A stretch of 64,000 nt of DNA from Siphonodentalium dalli. Lineage: Eukaryota; Mollusca; Scaphopoda; Gadilida; Siphonodentaliidae. This document shows, piece by piece, positions 10,591 to 23,461 of this stretch. Within the stretch, counting starts at the first letter, position 1. The number at the start of each line of letters is the position of its first letter. Location of the stretch: contig CP136065.1 in the NCBI GenBank assembly GCA_032622095.1, positions 241,779,530-241,843,529 of the forward strand, in the 5' to 3' direction. Both the position numbers and the translations under genes were made by a program. The notes under the pieces are model-generated. The model was given only the letters and a program-made list of their open reading frames with translations. It did not search any database and was not told where the DNA came from.

Positions 10591-11862
10591 ATAATGGTTT
10601 ATTTCCACTGTCGTGTACTTCGCCATATTAACTATTGCATTACTGAATGGATGACCACAGAGAGCTAGCAACCACACACGTGTTTGGAACGATGCCAGCA
10701 TTCTCGATTGCAAATGACCTATCAATGAAGATGTCAAAATTAAGTTGTGTGCTGCCATGTCACTTTAAAGATGGTCTATGTTTTCCTATAACAAGTTTTA
10801 TATAGTTTCCTGGGTACTAAATGATAAATATGAATCGCAGACCCCTGTCCGGAAACGCTTCCATCAATTACTATGGATGTTATATATAATTTTCTGGAAT
10901 ACTATACATACAATCAAATTGGGGCAGTTTACGGCTCGCGTTCGTTCGGAACGTAGCATGCGGGATAACTCTAACTAAAATAGTAACGAAAAAACGTCTC
11001 TATTGATTATCGCATTATATAAGATAGTATCGATATAAAATCGATATTAATTGATATACACGTATTAAGCGTTTCCGGACAGGTGTCGATCTTCGACTCA
11101 TATTTATTATTTTATACCCCGCGGAAACTATATAAAACGTGTTACGGAATAGAAGAGTTATACTATCTTTAAGCAAAGCCATCGTCTGATTGTCCTGGAC
11201 TTGATGATTGTTCGCCGATCTGTCCATATGATGTATGTAACTATGAGTTTGATCTGTCCATATATAGGCATGATGTATGTAACTATGCGTTTGACCTGTC
11301 CACATATAGACCTGATGTCTGTTACTTTGAGTTTAATCACACTTTTCATAGTGGAACGCTGCCACATTCAGAATGCACCATTATAATCACACGAACCAAG
11401 CTGCATACAATTTTTGTCCCCGAGGATAAGTTGATTATATATTGTGAATCTGATGTTGACATCTTTCCGATAAAAATGACTGTCCCTTGAGTTTCAAACT
11501 GTTGATGTGAACTTGAATCCTGTCTATACTAAATACCTATTGATTATTATAGTAGAGTAGTTTCCTTAGGGGACATGTTCAAATACTAAGTTCAATATGG
11601 TCGTTTGTTAAACTTATTATCTGAACATTTCTCACGAATCAATATGAACCCGTCTGCACTTGCATTATCTGTTCGGCTCTATGTCATCTGGTCATTTTTT
11701 CTGAACACCCCTACAAATCAATAATAGACCATTCAGATATATACTGTTATAACTGAGTGGGAGAATCCATTCAGTATAGGAAGGGTTAATACATAATGCA
11801 GTACAACGGTTTTCCATTGAGAATCAATTTGAAACACTTAGAATAAACATGCTATCATTTAA
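10591..11862. other. Noncoding
   Basis: No gene recognised. At about 11217-11335 there are three rough units of CTGTCCATATGATGTATGTA type. Copy B carries an insertion in the region matching about 11012. Confidence 0.55.
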
Positions 11863-12255
11863 CCCTTTACCCAACAGAACGGCCCTGTGCCAATGCATTC
11901 TCTTATATATGCGAGTCGACCATAGGTCGCCTCGCATATATAAGAGAATGCATTGGCTTAACACATTAAAAATTATAAAATTATTAAAGAATGTAAGAAA
12001 ATATGGTAAAAAGTGTTAAAAAAAGGATTTTTTTTAGGCCAATGCATTCTCTTATATATGCGAGGCGACCTATGGTCGACTCGCATATATAAGAGAATGC
12101 ATTGGCACAGGGCATAACTGTAACCATCACAATGTGGTCAATGAGCCGGTTCCAATGATATCCATATTTCTATGGTTTTATTGAGACAGACCCAAGATAA
12201 TTTAGGCTGTTGCAGCTTTATTTGGCCGTTTTTGGCCGGTTTGTTGGGTAAAGGG
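11863..12255. mobile_element. piggyBac-type MITE with paired hairpins, copy 2
   Basis: 393 bp between TTAA at 11859-11862 and 12256-12259, with the same CCCTTTACCCAACA termini and in the opposite orientation to copy 1. Hairpins at 11890-11956 and 12039-12105. The empty site in block B is a single TTAA at 48808-48811 with matching flanks CTATCAT and AGATGTAAT. Confidence 0.93.
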
Positions 12256-12644
12256 TTAAAGATGTAATCGTGGTTCCATAGCTCCTCTTACAAACAATAT
12301 TAAATGATAAAATCTAGTTACTTTACCATTGGCTTTGCACAAATCAAACCCAATCGTTGGTTATCAACGAAATAAAAGGGGCTCGATGCCTTCGAAGTGG
12401 GTTCATACGAAATAACAGAGAAATCAACAACAACAACAACAACAATAACAACAACAGCAAGTACATGTTAAAGGCCCACTTAATTTTCGAGTCACCAATT
12501 ATTTATTTTTATTGTGCCTTGATATACGTTTTATTTATAACAATTTATGCCATCAAATATGATTAAAATACTATAATTCATCACCATTTGGAATGTCTGT
12601 GTCTCGTAAGGTGCCCAATAGAAAATAGCTGAAATAATAAAATA

Positions 12645-12775
12645 CCCCCCCCCCCCCCCCGCCTTTGGCTCTCAGAATGCAACATAATTCAAAATAAAGA
12701 TGTATTTTCAATGGAAGGGGAATAACTCTATATCTAAATAAAGTTATTCCCCTTCCATTGAAAATAATTGACTTT
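12645..12775. repeat. Poly-C tract followed by 24-bp stem palindrome
   Basis: A run of about 15 C precedes a perfect stem ATTTTCAATGGAAGGGGAAT..ATTCCCCTTCCATTGAAAAT (about 12708-12768). In copy B the right arm has two mismatches. Confidence 0.7.
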
Positions 12776-12992
12776 GTGCATAAACTTGATCACAGAACAG
12801 ACGCCAGTTTCTCAATGAAAACAACATGTTCACAGCTTATTACATCGAATAAGTTTATAATACAATGTTTTGGAGCTTACTCTTTCAAATGGTTTATGAT
12901 ATGGTGTATATTTTACATAATGTGAATTGGAGGGGAGGGGGGGGGTCGACAATTAAGTGGGCCTTTAAAAATATATTGACGTTTTTTATGTT

Positions 12993-14315
12993 TACCCATA
13001 GTATGGTAAACATAGTGTCGTTGCCCGGATTGACCACTCGTCGTTGGTCCGTCTGTCTGTCCGTAGACACTTTACGAGTAATGCGATAACTCAAACATTT
13101 TTTATCCGATCGAAACCAAATTTTGTATATGGGTTTCTCAGCCCAAAATACAGATCGAGTTCGAATTTGGGTTTGATCCGAGATTTTGTTACAGAGTTAT
13201 GGCCCTTTTTCAACTTAGAATTCACGCATTCTGCCATAACTCAAACATTTTTTATCTGATTGGAACCAAATTTTCACAGCCCAAAATACAGATCGAGTTC
13301 GAATATGGGTTTGATCCGATTAATTTTAAAGAAGTTATGACCCTTTTTCGAAAAAAAAAATGGAAAAAAAAAATCAATTTAAAAAAAAAATTACTTTTAA
13401 CTTTTATAATAATAATAATAAAAAAAATGTCATTGACATTGTCATTTGTTTTCATTTAGATATTGATGATTATGATAAAAGTTGATAAAAAGATTTCCAA
13501 TGTGTCTGTTTAATTTTTTTAAATAATTAAAAAGTTTTTAAGTTAAAATTTTTTGAAAAACTAACACCATTATAACTCTGCCAAGGGTACCCCGAATCAC
13601 CACACCAAATTTGATTAAATCGGTCCAAAATCTTGTGTTATGTACTGGTAAATCTGTTTGGAGCAACATTAAATTCAATTCACCAATTGCCTTTGGACTA
13701 CTTAGCTATTGATAAGGCTATATTATTTTCTGATGTCTCTTATGCCAATGTGCAAATAATCTGATAAAGAAGGCTATGGTATCTAATTTAAAATAAAGAT
13801 TCAACAATAAACATCACATGATATTAACAGTAGACATCTCTGCTGCAGAGTTATATCTTCAGATGGTCTGATATCATTATAATTGACATCAGACATCAGA
13901 GGTCAGTGTTCAACATAAACAATTCCTGTGATATTTTGACAGCTCTGCTATATAATTGATATTAATGGGTCAGTGGTGAGGTTGCTTATTTGTATACTAG
14001 GACACATTATTATTGTAAACTTAAATTGGACTCTCTTAACCCAAGTATTCCATGTCCAGGTCACACCTACACATTTAACCCATGGGCTTGCTGGCTGTGG
14101 TGGTTTAGCATTACAGATCCTGTACCAGTGCATTCTCTTATATAAATGCCAGTGACCCATAAATTCCAATAATTTGTGTTATGTACATTTGTCTATAATA
14201 GTACATAACAGTATACTCTATAATTCAACACCAAAATTCTCATTTATCCGATCATATTAAATTTTTATCGCCAAGGGATGGGTTAACATCTGCCGATCGT
14301 GATCGGCCTCTCGTC
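12993..14315. repeat. 1.3-kb block absent from copy B, with tandem 5'-AACTCAAACATT repeats
   Basis: Block B goes straight from TTGACGTTTTT to CCTTATTTTCATT (about 49520). In A the block contains two units (about 13088-13215 and 13238-13350) starting TAACTCAAACATTTTTTATC, containing ACAGATCGAGTTCGAAT and ending in a poly-A/T stretch, plus half a hairpin module near 14127. Either an insertion in A or a deletion in B. Confidence 0.6.
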
Positions 14316-14535
14316 TTATTTTCATTATTAATAACTCTCCAATAATGATAGTTTGCATATCGAAACCAACAAATGCTATGTAAATACTCTTACAGTGTGT
14401 GAGAGAGAGATGGATGTTTCAGACTGAAATATTTGAACTTACTACACGATTACCGATGTTTGTTGACAAACCACTGTAACAGTTTTTTGTTTACATATAA
14501 ATAATGGTTTCAACACGCGAAATTTCGTTATTGAG

Positions 14536-15081
14536 CAGGGGGGGGGGGGGGGTGAAAAAATATTTTCCGGCACGTATGCCGGGGTGGGTGGGTGGTCAAA
14601 GCCACCAACAAGCATTTTTTCCACAACTAAAAAAAATTCCTGCTTGTTTTTTTAGTGTTTTGGCATGAGTTGGGCTTCAAAACCACTTTGAATGAGAGAA
14701 ATAACGTGATTATAACTGGTAACCTGACTGCAGGCAGTTATCGTGTTGTATTTTGTTGCAAATTTTGAAATCCAAGATGGCCGCTGGCAGCCATGTTTTT
14801 TTGGCCGAATTACCTCAAAATTATTAATTCCTATTTACATGTCCATGTTAACATCCATGATAAATAGTATGCACAGAAATTCATATACAGCTGTTTACAG
14901 TGAATTCCCCACGCAAATCTCTGTTTTAGTGTTAAAAGGGGGGTGGGTGTCAAAAAATGGTCGGAAAAAACTGCCGAAAACGGAAAAAAATTTGGCGGTG
15001 GGGGTGGGTGGGTACAAAAAATGATCGAAAGGGAAAAAATGCCATACGTGCCTGAATTGTTTTTCCGACCCCCCCCCCCTG
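14536..15081. mobile_element. hAT-like short element with poly-G/poly-C ends
   Basis: 546 bp, starting CAGGGGGG and ending CCCCCCTG, flanked by TATTGAG (14529-14535 and 15082-15088). The ends continue as an inverted pair around CCGGCACGTATGCCGG and CATACGTGCC. The inside carries an ATGGCCGCTGGCAGCCAT hairpin. A related copy is at 21327-21867. Both are shared with block B. Confidence 0.75.
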
Positions 15082-16192
15082 TATTGAGGAGAACTATCAA
15101 TAATTGATATAAAACAGTTGATATATTACTCCATGTTATTCTTAGTGGTGATGTGATACAGACTTTATATATATTGTTTGCTCATTTACCCACGGCGATT
15201 GTCTTGGGTCCGTGATGTGGGCGTGGCAATTTGAGCGTTTTACTGGGTCTTCACTCCGTTGTTCGTCCTATATCATGCGACTGTGGTATATCTGGCTGCA
15301 TGGTCCATACCGTTTGGGCCAGACACGTTAGTACATGTATGTGTTCAAGTGTTATGAATCTATTTTAATCAAATGCTCTCCTTTTCATTTCAGCATGGCA
15401 TCTGTGTTCTGTCGAGTTAAAGAATTACATATACAAGAACAGGCGAACTTTCAATGAAACTCTTGTGTTTGGATCGCTGTGCTGATATGATGAGCGGGTG
15501 GTCTAGACGTCTACCCATGAAACGTGCTACCTACTGCAATAAAATCAAAATGTGCCAACTCGTTAAATCCGGAACTCGTTGATACAAACATTTATTAAAT
15601 TGGAGAGTTTGAGATATCAATACGTGTGACTTGTATAACGTACATATAGCATTTTGTTCTTGTAAAATATCAGAATAAGGTAAAAAAAAAAAAATTTGAA
15701 CCGGCCGCTCGAGGTATTTAGTATGAAAACAATTCTGCATATCTTCTATAAAATCTACAAACTATCACAGAACGCATGGTGTGGTTTAATATGCAGGCTA
15801 GCTTAGTTATGGTATTACCATTTTAACAAACGTCATTAAAATAGTTGAGGTTTCCTGGTAATCGCAAGAACAGTAAGGTAGTTTGTATGAGGTAATGTGA
15901 TTGAGCAAACTAGTCGCCCAATTCTGTCTACTAAGTTTGAGTTTATGAACATGAGTTGAGTCAAGCTTATAGTCTATACACTCACGACGTGGATCATGTT
16001 TGCAGATATATATACTTTATTGATAAGCAGTACAGAAATGCTCATTATATGCGTACACATGCCATTTCAATTTATGTTGGAGATGGCGGGATAGCACCTG
16101 TACCTGAGTAATACAACACACGAGCCAAGATCCCACAGCGCCGCACCCGCACCCGCGGAATCAGTTTATACGGCGAGTTGAGAAATGGTACT
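15082..16192. other. Noncoding
   Basis: No gene recognised. Near 16013 the minus strand reads AATAAAGTATATATATC, resembling the 3' end of a LINE, but no coding remnant is visible. Confidence 0.5.
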
Positions 16193-16196
16193 TTAA

Positions 16197-16535
16197 CCCT
16201 TTACCCAACAGAACGGCCCTGTGCCAATGCATTCTCTTATATATGCGATTCGACCATAGGTCGCCTCGCATATATAAGAGAATGCATTGGCTTAACACAT
16301 TAAAAACATTTTTTTAGGGCAATGCATTCTCTTATATATGCGAGGCGACCTATGGTCGACTCGCATATATAAGAGAATGCATTGGCACAGTGCATAACTG
16401 TAACTATCACAATGTGGTCAAGGAGCCGGTTCCAATGTTATCCATATTTGTATGGTTCTATTGAGACAGACCGAAGATATTTTAGGCTGTTGAAGCTTTA
16501 TTTGGCCGGTTTTGGCCGTTTTGTTGGGTAAAGGG
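16197..16535. mobile_element. piggyBac-type MITE with paired hairpins, copy 3
   Basis: 339 bp between TTAA at 16193-16196 and 16536-16539. Hairpins at 16224-16290 and 16320-16385 with a shortened spacer. Block B keeps the empty TTAA at 51382-51385 (GATACTTTAAACATATG). Confidence 0.93.
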
Positions 16536-16539
16536 TTAA

Positions 16540-17791
16540 ACATATGTTATTTGTATATTAAGCATTTTACACAAGAGAATAGGGACAAGTTACAGAAATT
16601 TACTTAGCCCATCTCCCGATTTACAATCATTTTGTATTTATACTTATTCACTCAAATGGCGTAGAAAAAGAAACAAAATCATATATAGGTTAAACATATT
16701 TACATTTGTGTTTCGGGGTGGGAGATGCCAAAACCGGTTTCGTGGCTAATTTTTTCGAGGTGGCTATTTTCAAATGATTTTATCTTGTCGGATTCGAATC
16801 GTTTTATTGCAGTTATAAACTGATGGAGTGTCTTGAAGAGAATTTTATTTCTTCTAATCGACCGAGTTGTCGGGAATTCCGGAAAGTATATCATTTATAT
16901 GAGTAATACGTGTAATAATCAGCCATTCTTAGTATAATGTTTGGCATATTGCCATTCGATCGGTGTGTAATAGGGACTGAGAAATGTTTCCGGTGGAGAG
17001 TGCACACGATCGAGCATCTCGTCATCGTTAGCTTGCAGTTGTAACTCTTATCTGATACTCTCGTAGTTTCATTGCAATACCTTTCCACTTACACGAGGGT
17101 TTCACCCCTAGCCACCCTGACTCCCGAATACCAGTTAACAGACAGGTGTGAATCCTACGTATACGGTTAAGAAATTTAGTATACCTGTAATATAGTTATT
17201 TCACACTAATATTATGATTTTCACACATTTTTGAATTCATATATTAATGTTCATACCTTCAATATATCAAGACGAATGATACTGAATTACACCAAAACGT
17301 GTCATTTTGGTTAAGAAATTATCCTAATTTGAACAATTTGAAAGTATTTACGATCCGTATAAGCCATGTTGCTGAATATACTGAATATCAATTAACATGG
17401 GCATATGAATCCCGAGTAACAGTTAACAGCCTGGTATGAATCATGCGTATACGACTTCAAAATCACTAGAATCCCGTTAACCAGAAATGGAGGGGTGACA
17501 GAATCTTACACGCGATAGTGGCCAATCTTAGTAATACATGTAATGTGTCGTTGAGATGTCTATAACTTTCCAACACGTAATACCGACTAATTTTGAAAAT
17601 TGGTGCACATAGGTAACATGACACGGGGAATGTCACATGATAGGTGCCGTTGACCTCAACTTCTCTTAAATATGCACTAATAATTAGCAATAAAGAGCCT
17701 TTATTACTATCAGCTTAAAATATAGATGGTAACTTTCTCCGGAGAGTGTCATGCAATAGGCGCTGTTTACCTCGGGTGACTAATGATTATT
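16540..17791. other. Noncoding
   Basis: No gene recognised. Collinear with about 51386-53480 except for the 825-bp insertion in B. Confidence 0.55.
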
Positions 17792-17795
17792 TTAA

Positions 17796-18289
17796 AGGTA
17801 CGGTTGTCCTTGGCGGTGGGTATCCTGTGAAAATATTTCCACCCGTCAAAAACCGCCACAAACAGAAAGAACATCAAAATGTAGACAGACTTTGTCCGTA
17901 TACAAAAAAGAAATATCGCATAAACAGTATGTTATTGTCAAATGTTTGACCATTGTTATGTAAACAAAAGCATAAAAAGTTACTTTTCTGGTGTTTGTTT
18001 ATATTATGATAGTAAACATAAAGAGCGTTCTTTGTTGGTGAATTCCTGATATGGAACTAATAAAGAGCGTTTATGCCATTTGTGTGTGATTAGCCAGTAA
18101 CATTGTGCTGTCTTCTGTAACACAATCAGGCTCTTGCTTAAGTAAAATATAGTAGGTCTTTATGATAACATGCTGTTTACGTGATGGTCATGGTATATAT
18201 GAACGAAACTGTATGCGTTTTAATGTTTTTCTGTTTACGGTGATTAGAACAAATATGAATATTTTCGACAACTAAGGCCTCACGTGCCT
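17796..18289. mobile_element. TTAA-flanked element, AGGTACGGTTG ends
   Basis: TTAA at 17792-17795 and 18290-18293; the left end is AGGTACGGTTG and the right end complements AGGCACGTGAGG. Purine starts with a TTAA duplication fit Kolobok better than piggyBac. A second copy lies inverted at 60544-61036. Block B lacks this element together with some flanking bases, so B probably suffered a deletion. Confidence 0.6.
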
Positions 18290-18753
18290 TTAAATGACTT
18301 GAAGGGGCACCAATAATTTACTAATTCTTCAAACGAGTTTCCTGCATGTCATGTTTGTCATATTTTTTGACGGGCAATCCCCTAGTATATAATAATACTG
18401 GAAACATTAAAAGGATTTTGTGAATTTTCGTTCAATGAATTGTTTTGCTATGCATTATACATGTTTCACGTATCAGATTCTCAATAACTCTGTTTTATTC
18501 GCTCAGCCAGCACCAGTGGTAACTTTTAATGCATATGTGATTATTTGTGATATCAAAATGAATGTGCTTTGTGTTTTCTTCAGCTGTCAGGCTGAACAAA
18601 ATCGGCTGTCTTTGTTTTGCTTTTGTTAGTCTGTCATTATCGTGAAGAATATGAAATATGTCGAAACACGATTTCGTTTTTGAATAAATTATCACCCCAG
18701 CGGGACTGAGAATACTGCATATATATTAATATACAAACACTTCAAAATAAGTA

Positions 18754-18965
18754 CAGTAATGCCCTAAATAATTAACCCCTTAACCACAGCAGAATTATGG
18801 GTAACTTTTCAGGATTTAGTCGGAAATATGGCTTGTTGCCATTCATCGTAAAGCTCTCACTGAGAGCTTTCCGGTGAATGGCAACAAGCCATATTTCCGA
18901 CTAAATCCTGAAAATTTACCCATAATTCTGCTGTGGTTAAGGGGTTGATTATTAGGGCATTACTG
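18754..18965. mobile_element. Near-perfect palindrome, Tc1/mariner-type MITE
   Basis: TA flanks (18752-18753 and 18966-18967); the ends are CAGTAATGCCCT and its complement. The two arms of about 100 bp pair almost throughout around a CTCTCACTGAGAG centre. Shared with block B (54387-54596). Arm bases differ between A and B in a paired way. Confidence 0.8.
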
Positions 18966-19107
18966 TAAGTACACTTCCCCCGATGTGTTCGAGGATAGCT
19001 TGAAGCCTTGAAACGTTGTAATCACGCAGAATGCGGTGGAATTTTGGGAAAATAATCGCGTATATACATATTCAGCAACATAATTATCTTATAACTAATT
19101 ATATGTT

Positions 19108-20140
19108 TAGACCAAGTCTTCTCGGGCCACAACAGCTTGGGATATCGGTCGTGTTGCTGCTGTTTTGTACCGAGTCCCGTCCCGTTACTCTTCTATAACG
19201 GACTTTCATTCAAAGGACTTACTACACGTATTACATTCATGTAAACCCATTAATGTGATTAATCATCTGACATAAGGGCTCACATGTCCGCGTTTATAGG
19301 TACTCAATCCGATCAGACGGTCCCCATACCATCAAAATACAACAACAACAACAATTCTTCAAAATACGCTTTAGTTATCAGAAATTACAGAATCGATTTA
19401 TTGCAACAAAATAATGGTAACCACTGTCAACTATGGTATCAAATTTCCCAAAACTTGTTATTTATCAACATTTTGTTCAACAAAATATGGCCATATTATA
19501 ACTAAAGTATCACGATATTTGACCGTATTAGCACTTGATTTTAGAGTTATCCATCTTCATCTGCATTTTTGTCCGAGATCATCCGTTTGACCACGTGTTT
19601 CTGGGCCACATATTATTACACATCTCGAGAAATAAACAAACTTCAAAAATCGATATATGATCACTCTGAGCTTTGATGTGTGGGTTCCTCGACTCAAATA
19701 AAATAGTTTTTACCCCCGAAGCCAAAGAAATAGTATTTTAAGAGCGTCTGATCGGAATGAGTACCATTAATATGTCTTCAAAATGATATACCATTTACCT
19801 CGATAGAAAAAGGTAAACTTATGATACGGTGAATTTTCTGATAGCGCGACAAATCGAAATTCTTTGGAAAACAAGGCTTTATTTACTTTTGAATCTCATT
19901 GCTTTGACATTTAACGGACCTCTGATATATATGCATGTGTTTGATATCATCATGATTGGGAAAGGATACCCTCTATGTTCATATACGCAAAACATCCATT
20001 TGACTTAATACGAAGATATACAAGCAAGATAACCTCCGCCCAATATTCTGGGCGTAAAGTTCGTCATAGTAGAGTAACGGGAGGGGACTCGGTCCACACC
20101 AACCGATATCCCAAGCTGTTGTGGACCGAGAAGACTTCGC
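19108..20140. mobile_element. Foldback element enclosing another element
   Basis: A block of about 100 bp at 19108-19205 (TCTTCTCGGG..CAGCTTGGGATATCGGTCG..GAGTCCCGTCCCGTTACTC) recurs inverted at about 20045-20140. The inverted block merges into the 63-bp array that follows. A TTAA-type element lies between the arms. Confidence 0.6.
19298..19766. mobile_element. AGGTACTCAATCCG-ended element
   Basis: The left end AGGTACTCAATCCGATCAGA faces TCTGATCGGAATGAGTACCA at the right, followed by TTAA (19767-19770); the left TTAA has mutated to TTAT. Same family as 24071-24539 and 30933-31404. Non-coding; an internal CAACAACAAC run is shorter in copy B. Confidence 0.7.
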
Positions 20141-20660
20141 CTATAATATGGTGAGCTCACACCAACCGATATCCCAAGCTGTTGTGGACCGAGAAGACTT
20201 CGTCTATAATATGGTGAGCTCACACCGACCGATATCCCAAGCTGTTGTGGACCGAGAAGACTTCGCCTATAATATGGTGAGCTCCCACCAACCGATATCC
20301 CAAGCTGTTGTTGACCGAGAAGACTTCGTCTATAATATGGTGAGCTCACACCAACCGATATCCCAAGCTGTTGTGGACCGAGAAGACTTCGTCTATAATA
20401 TGGTGAGCTCACACCAACCGATAGCCCAAGCTGTTGTGGACCGAGAAGACTTCGTCTATAATATGGTGAGCTCACACCAACCGATAGCCCAAGCTGTTGT
20501 GGACCGAGAAGACTTCGTCTATAATATGGTGAGCTCACACCAACCGATATCCCAAGCTGTTGTTGACCGAGAAGACTTCGTCTATAACATGGTGAGCTCA
20601 CACCAACCGATATCCCAAGCTGTTGTGGGCCGAGAAGACTTCGTCTATAATATGGTGAGC
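20100..20660. repeat. 63-bp minisatellite, nine units
   Basis: The unit begins ATGGTGAGCTCACACCAACC and ends GACTTCGTCTATAAT. Its length is a multiple of three and it lacks stops, so both strands stay open (185 codons forward, 248 reverse). Block B has five units. GTGAGCTCAC is palindromic. I read this as a noncoding array; no start context, splice signal or known protein supports expression. Confidence 0.85.
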
Positions 20661-21326
20661 GGCCACAAGCTTGAATGAACACCAAGAGTCGCCGTCCTGT
20701 GTAACGATATAACAAATCCGCTGGGTTCCCTGTGCCAGGGGACATGTTCATGTACGTATGATGTCTTAAGTGTTACTTATTTTGAGGTATTTAGTCTGTA
20801 TATATTTGGGAGACATTTCCTGCGGAATTACAGAGGTCACATTCCATCTGACTCCTTCATCGGCTGAATAATAGTCTTCTCCTCATGCACAGCACCAGGA
20901 CAGGTAAATTAAGATGCATGGTTCTTATAGATCCCCTGTCAGATTTCACATCCATAACGCTACCATTGGTGTTTCCATAATAATTAGATCGTACATCAGC
21001 CTGTTCTCCCAAAAATCCGCACATTATCTGCTTATAATATAATTTGTGTAGGTTTGTAATCTGCTTAGAATCTCCCCATTTTGAGTCGATAATGAACTTA
21101 ATATGAGTGCGATTTGGTCGCATTATCAATTCATAATGACTTCATTATATGTTCATTATGTGCGGACAATGACACAAATAAACTAACTCACGACTTATCA
21201 GGTGTACGCTCTTTAAAATGTGTTTTCACTGTGGCCCGCGCCATAAAACGGAATAACGAATATGAGTCCATTATCTGCTTATTTCAGAAGCAATTAAACC
21301 AATATGAACCTATTTGCACGCTAATA
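20661..21326. other. Noncoding
   Basis: Nothing recognised; collinear with 56056-56719. Confidence 0.55.
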
Positions 21327-21867
21327 CAGGGGGTGGAAAAAAGTTTTTTCCGGGCACGTATGCCGGGGTGGGTGGGTGGTCGATAGGACCAACAAACAAT
21401 TTTTTCCGCAACTAAAAAATATATTTCCTGCAAGTCTGTTTGACTGTTTTTGCAATGAGTTTGGCTTAAAACACATCTATATGTCAATATTAACATAAAT
21501 GACAAATTTCATGATGATCAGACAAACAGTATAGCCTGTAGCCCATGCTAATGGATTGAATTTTGAAATCCAAGATGGCTGCTGGCAGCCATGTTTTTTT
21601 TTGACCGAATGACCCCAAAATGACTTGTTCCTATTTACATGTCAATGTTAACATCCATGACAAACAGTATGCACAGAAATTCATATACAGCTGTTAACAG
21701 TGAATTTCCCCCCGCAAATCTCTGTTTTAGTGTTAAAAGGGGTGGGTGTCCAAAAATGGTCGGAAAAAACTGCCGAAAATGGAAACAAAATTGGACGCGG
21801 GGGTGGGTGGGTCAAAAATCAGCATACGTGCCTGCTAATTTTTTTCGACCCCCCCCCCCCCCCCCTG
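21327..21867. mobile_element. hAT-like short element with poly-G/poly-C ends, second copy
   Basis: Starts CAGGGGGTGG and ends CCCCCCTG. The flanks GCTAATA and GCTGATG look like a decayed duplication; in copy B they are GCTAATA and GCTGATA. Internal AAATCCAAGATGGC is as in 14536-15081. Confidence 0.7.
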
Positions 21868-22168
21868 GCTGATGCACCAATTTTAACCTATTTTACGCTA
21901 ATACACCAATATGAATTATCGACATAATTCCAAAAGAATGGATTTTGTAAAGCGCGACATCTGAACTACGCAGAAATGTAAATACACTGTCCGCCATTCG
22001 TCACGAACAAGTCACCGATAGACAATCGATAAATGATTTCCCCCAACGAGAGCCGCTATATTTTAGTTGTATCATAGAATGCTAGACAATTCCAACGTAT
22101 ACTTATACAATTGTATGGGAGAATCCATTTAGTATAACAAGGGTTAAATGACTGATTTACAATGAATA

Positions 22169-22598
22169 TGACCCGCCATATCAAAACCAGTCGTAAGTCG
22201 GGATTTTTTTTACCCTGTGCCAATGCATTCCCTTATAAATGCGAGTCGACCATAGGTCGCCTCGCATATATAAGAGAATGCAATTGGCCTACCAATTTTT
22301 TACAATTTTAATAATTTGTTCTTGTATTCTTTAACAATTTTATAATTTCACCCATACAGAGCCCCAGACAAACATGAGCAGACGACACTCGTCTATATGC
22401 TTCTATATATGTGTGGGGCTCCCTGCAGGGTAATGGATGTTTTTTATTTTATGTAAAAATTGTAAGAAACATTTATTTAAAAAACATGATAAAAAATTGT
22501 TAGGCCAATGCATTCTCTTATATATGCGAGGCGACCTATGGTCGACTCGCATATATAAGAGAATGCATTGGCACAGGGTAAAAAATCCAAGTCTTTTA
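22169..22598. mobile_element. TGACCCGCC-ended element with paired hairpins
   Basis: The left end is TGACCCGCCATATC, then TCGTAAGTCGGGATTTTTTT and CCCTGTG, the outer edge of a hairpin module (22220-22287). The second hairpin is at 22505-22571. The right outer end has decayed after GGGTAAAAAATCC. The spacer includes a GAGCCCC..GGGGCTC stem (about 22360-22423). The intact relative is 53543-53989. Confidence 0.7.
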
Positions 22599-23457
22599 AA
22601 TATCCCACTGCGATGAACTTTGATTTCTGTAAAGATTTTACACAATGGGCCAAATTAAAGACATCTTATATTCTTACTGCAATCTTCACACTGATATTTT
22701 ACAGCTCAGCCACTAAACCAATGCGAAGAATGAATCATTAAACTGTTATTGGCGAACATTTCATAAACAAAGGATGTACCCTTTTGTAAAACTCGACATC
22801 TGAACTACGTTGAAATGTAAACAAACACTCCTCCATTCGTACCGAACAAATCGCCGATAGACAATCGAGAATGATTTCGCTAACGAGAGTCACTATATAT
22901 TATTTCTATGATAGAGTGCATGATGTTAGCCATGTGCTTGCAATTTTTATACAAAATTAATTAAAATACCTGCTTTAAGCAAGTGTATTCGCCGCAGCGA
23001 ATAGTTTCACATCACTTTAATTTAACTGTGAAAGTTCTCTAAAACCATCGATCCACTCGGTAAAAGCTACCATGATTTGCATTCAGTCAAAGAACACTCA
23101 GGCTGCATGGAGTCGTCTTCCTTTCTATGTCACGTACAAGCCTGCAAATAGTATGTCTGTCATTTGCAGAATGAGGTTTCCATTCCCCAGATGGTGAATT
23201 TAGTGATGCCATCCCAGTGGGCTATCATCACCAAATTCACCCTCTGTGGGCCTCTTTCTGTTTAGGCCTCATATTCTGGGAACTATCTATCGTCTCAAAT
23301 TAGCATTGCTTTTAGTTACTTGTTTCCTTCTGTCGTGTTTCTATGTCCCCTCATTTTCAGAAGATAAAATGCATAATCGATATGACTAAAGGTGACCATC
23401 ACCATCTTCAACTGTGGAACTTTAATCTGATCCTAGGTATCCCATAGCAGTTGAGGC
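22599..23457. other. Noncoding with a GAGGTCCC-family foldback
   Basis: The foldback is at about 23172-23254 (AATTTAGTGATGCCATCCC paired with GGGCTATCATCACCAAATT). Otherwise nothing is recognised. Confidence 0.55.
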
Positions 23458-23461
23458 TTAA

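Noticed and set aside
20005-20751. 248-codon minus-strand and 185-codon plus-strand frames read as a repetitive protein gene
   Set aside because: Both arise from a 63-bp tandem unit without stops; unit number differs between blocks and there is no family match or gene structure.
21639-21927. Pro- and Gly-rich frames over the poly-G/poly-C elements
   Set aside because: They are products of homopolymer tracts in a short transposon; lengths differ between A and B.
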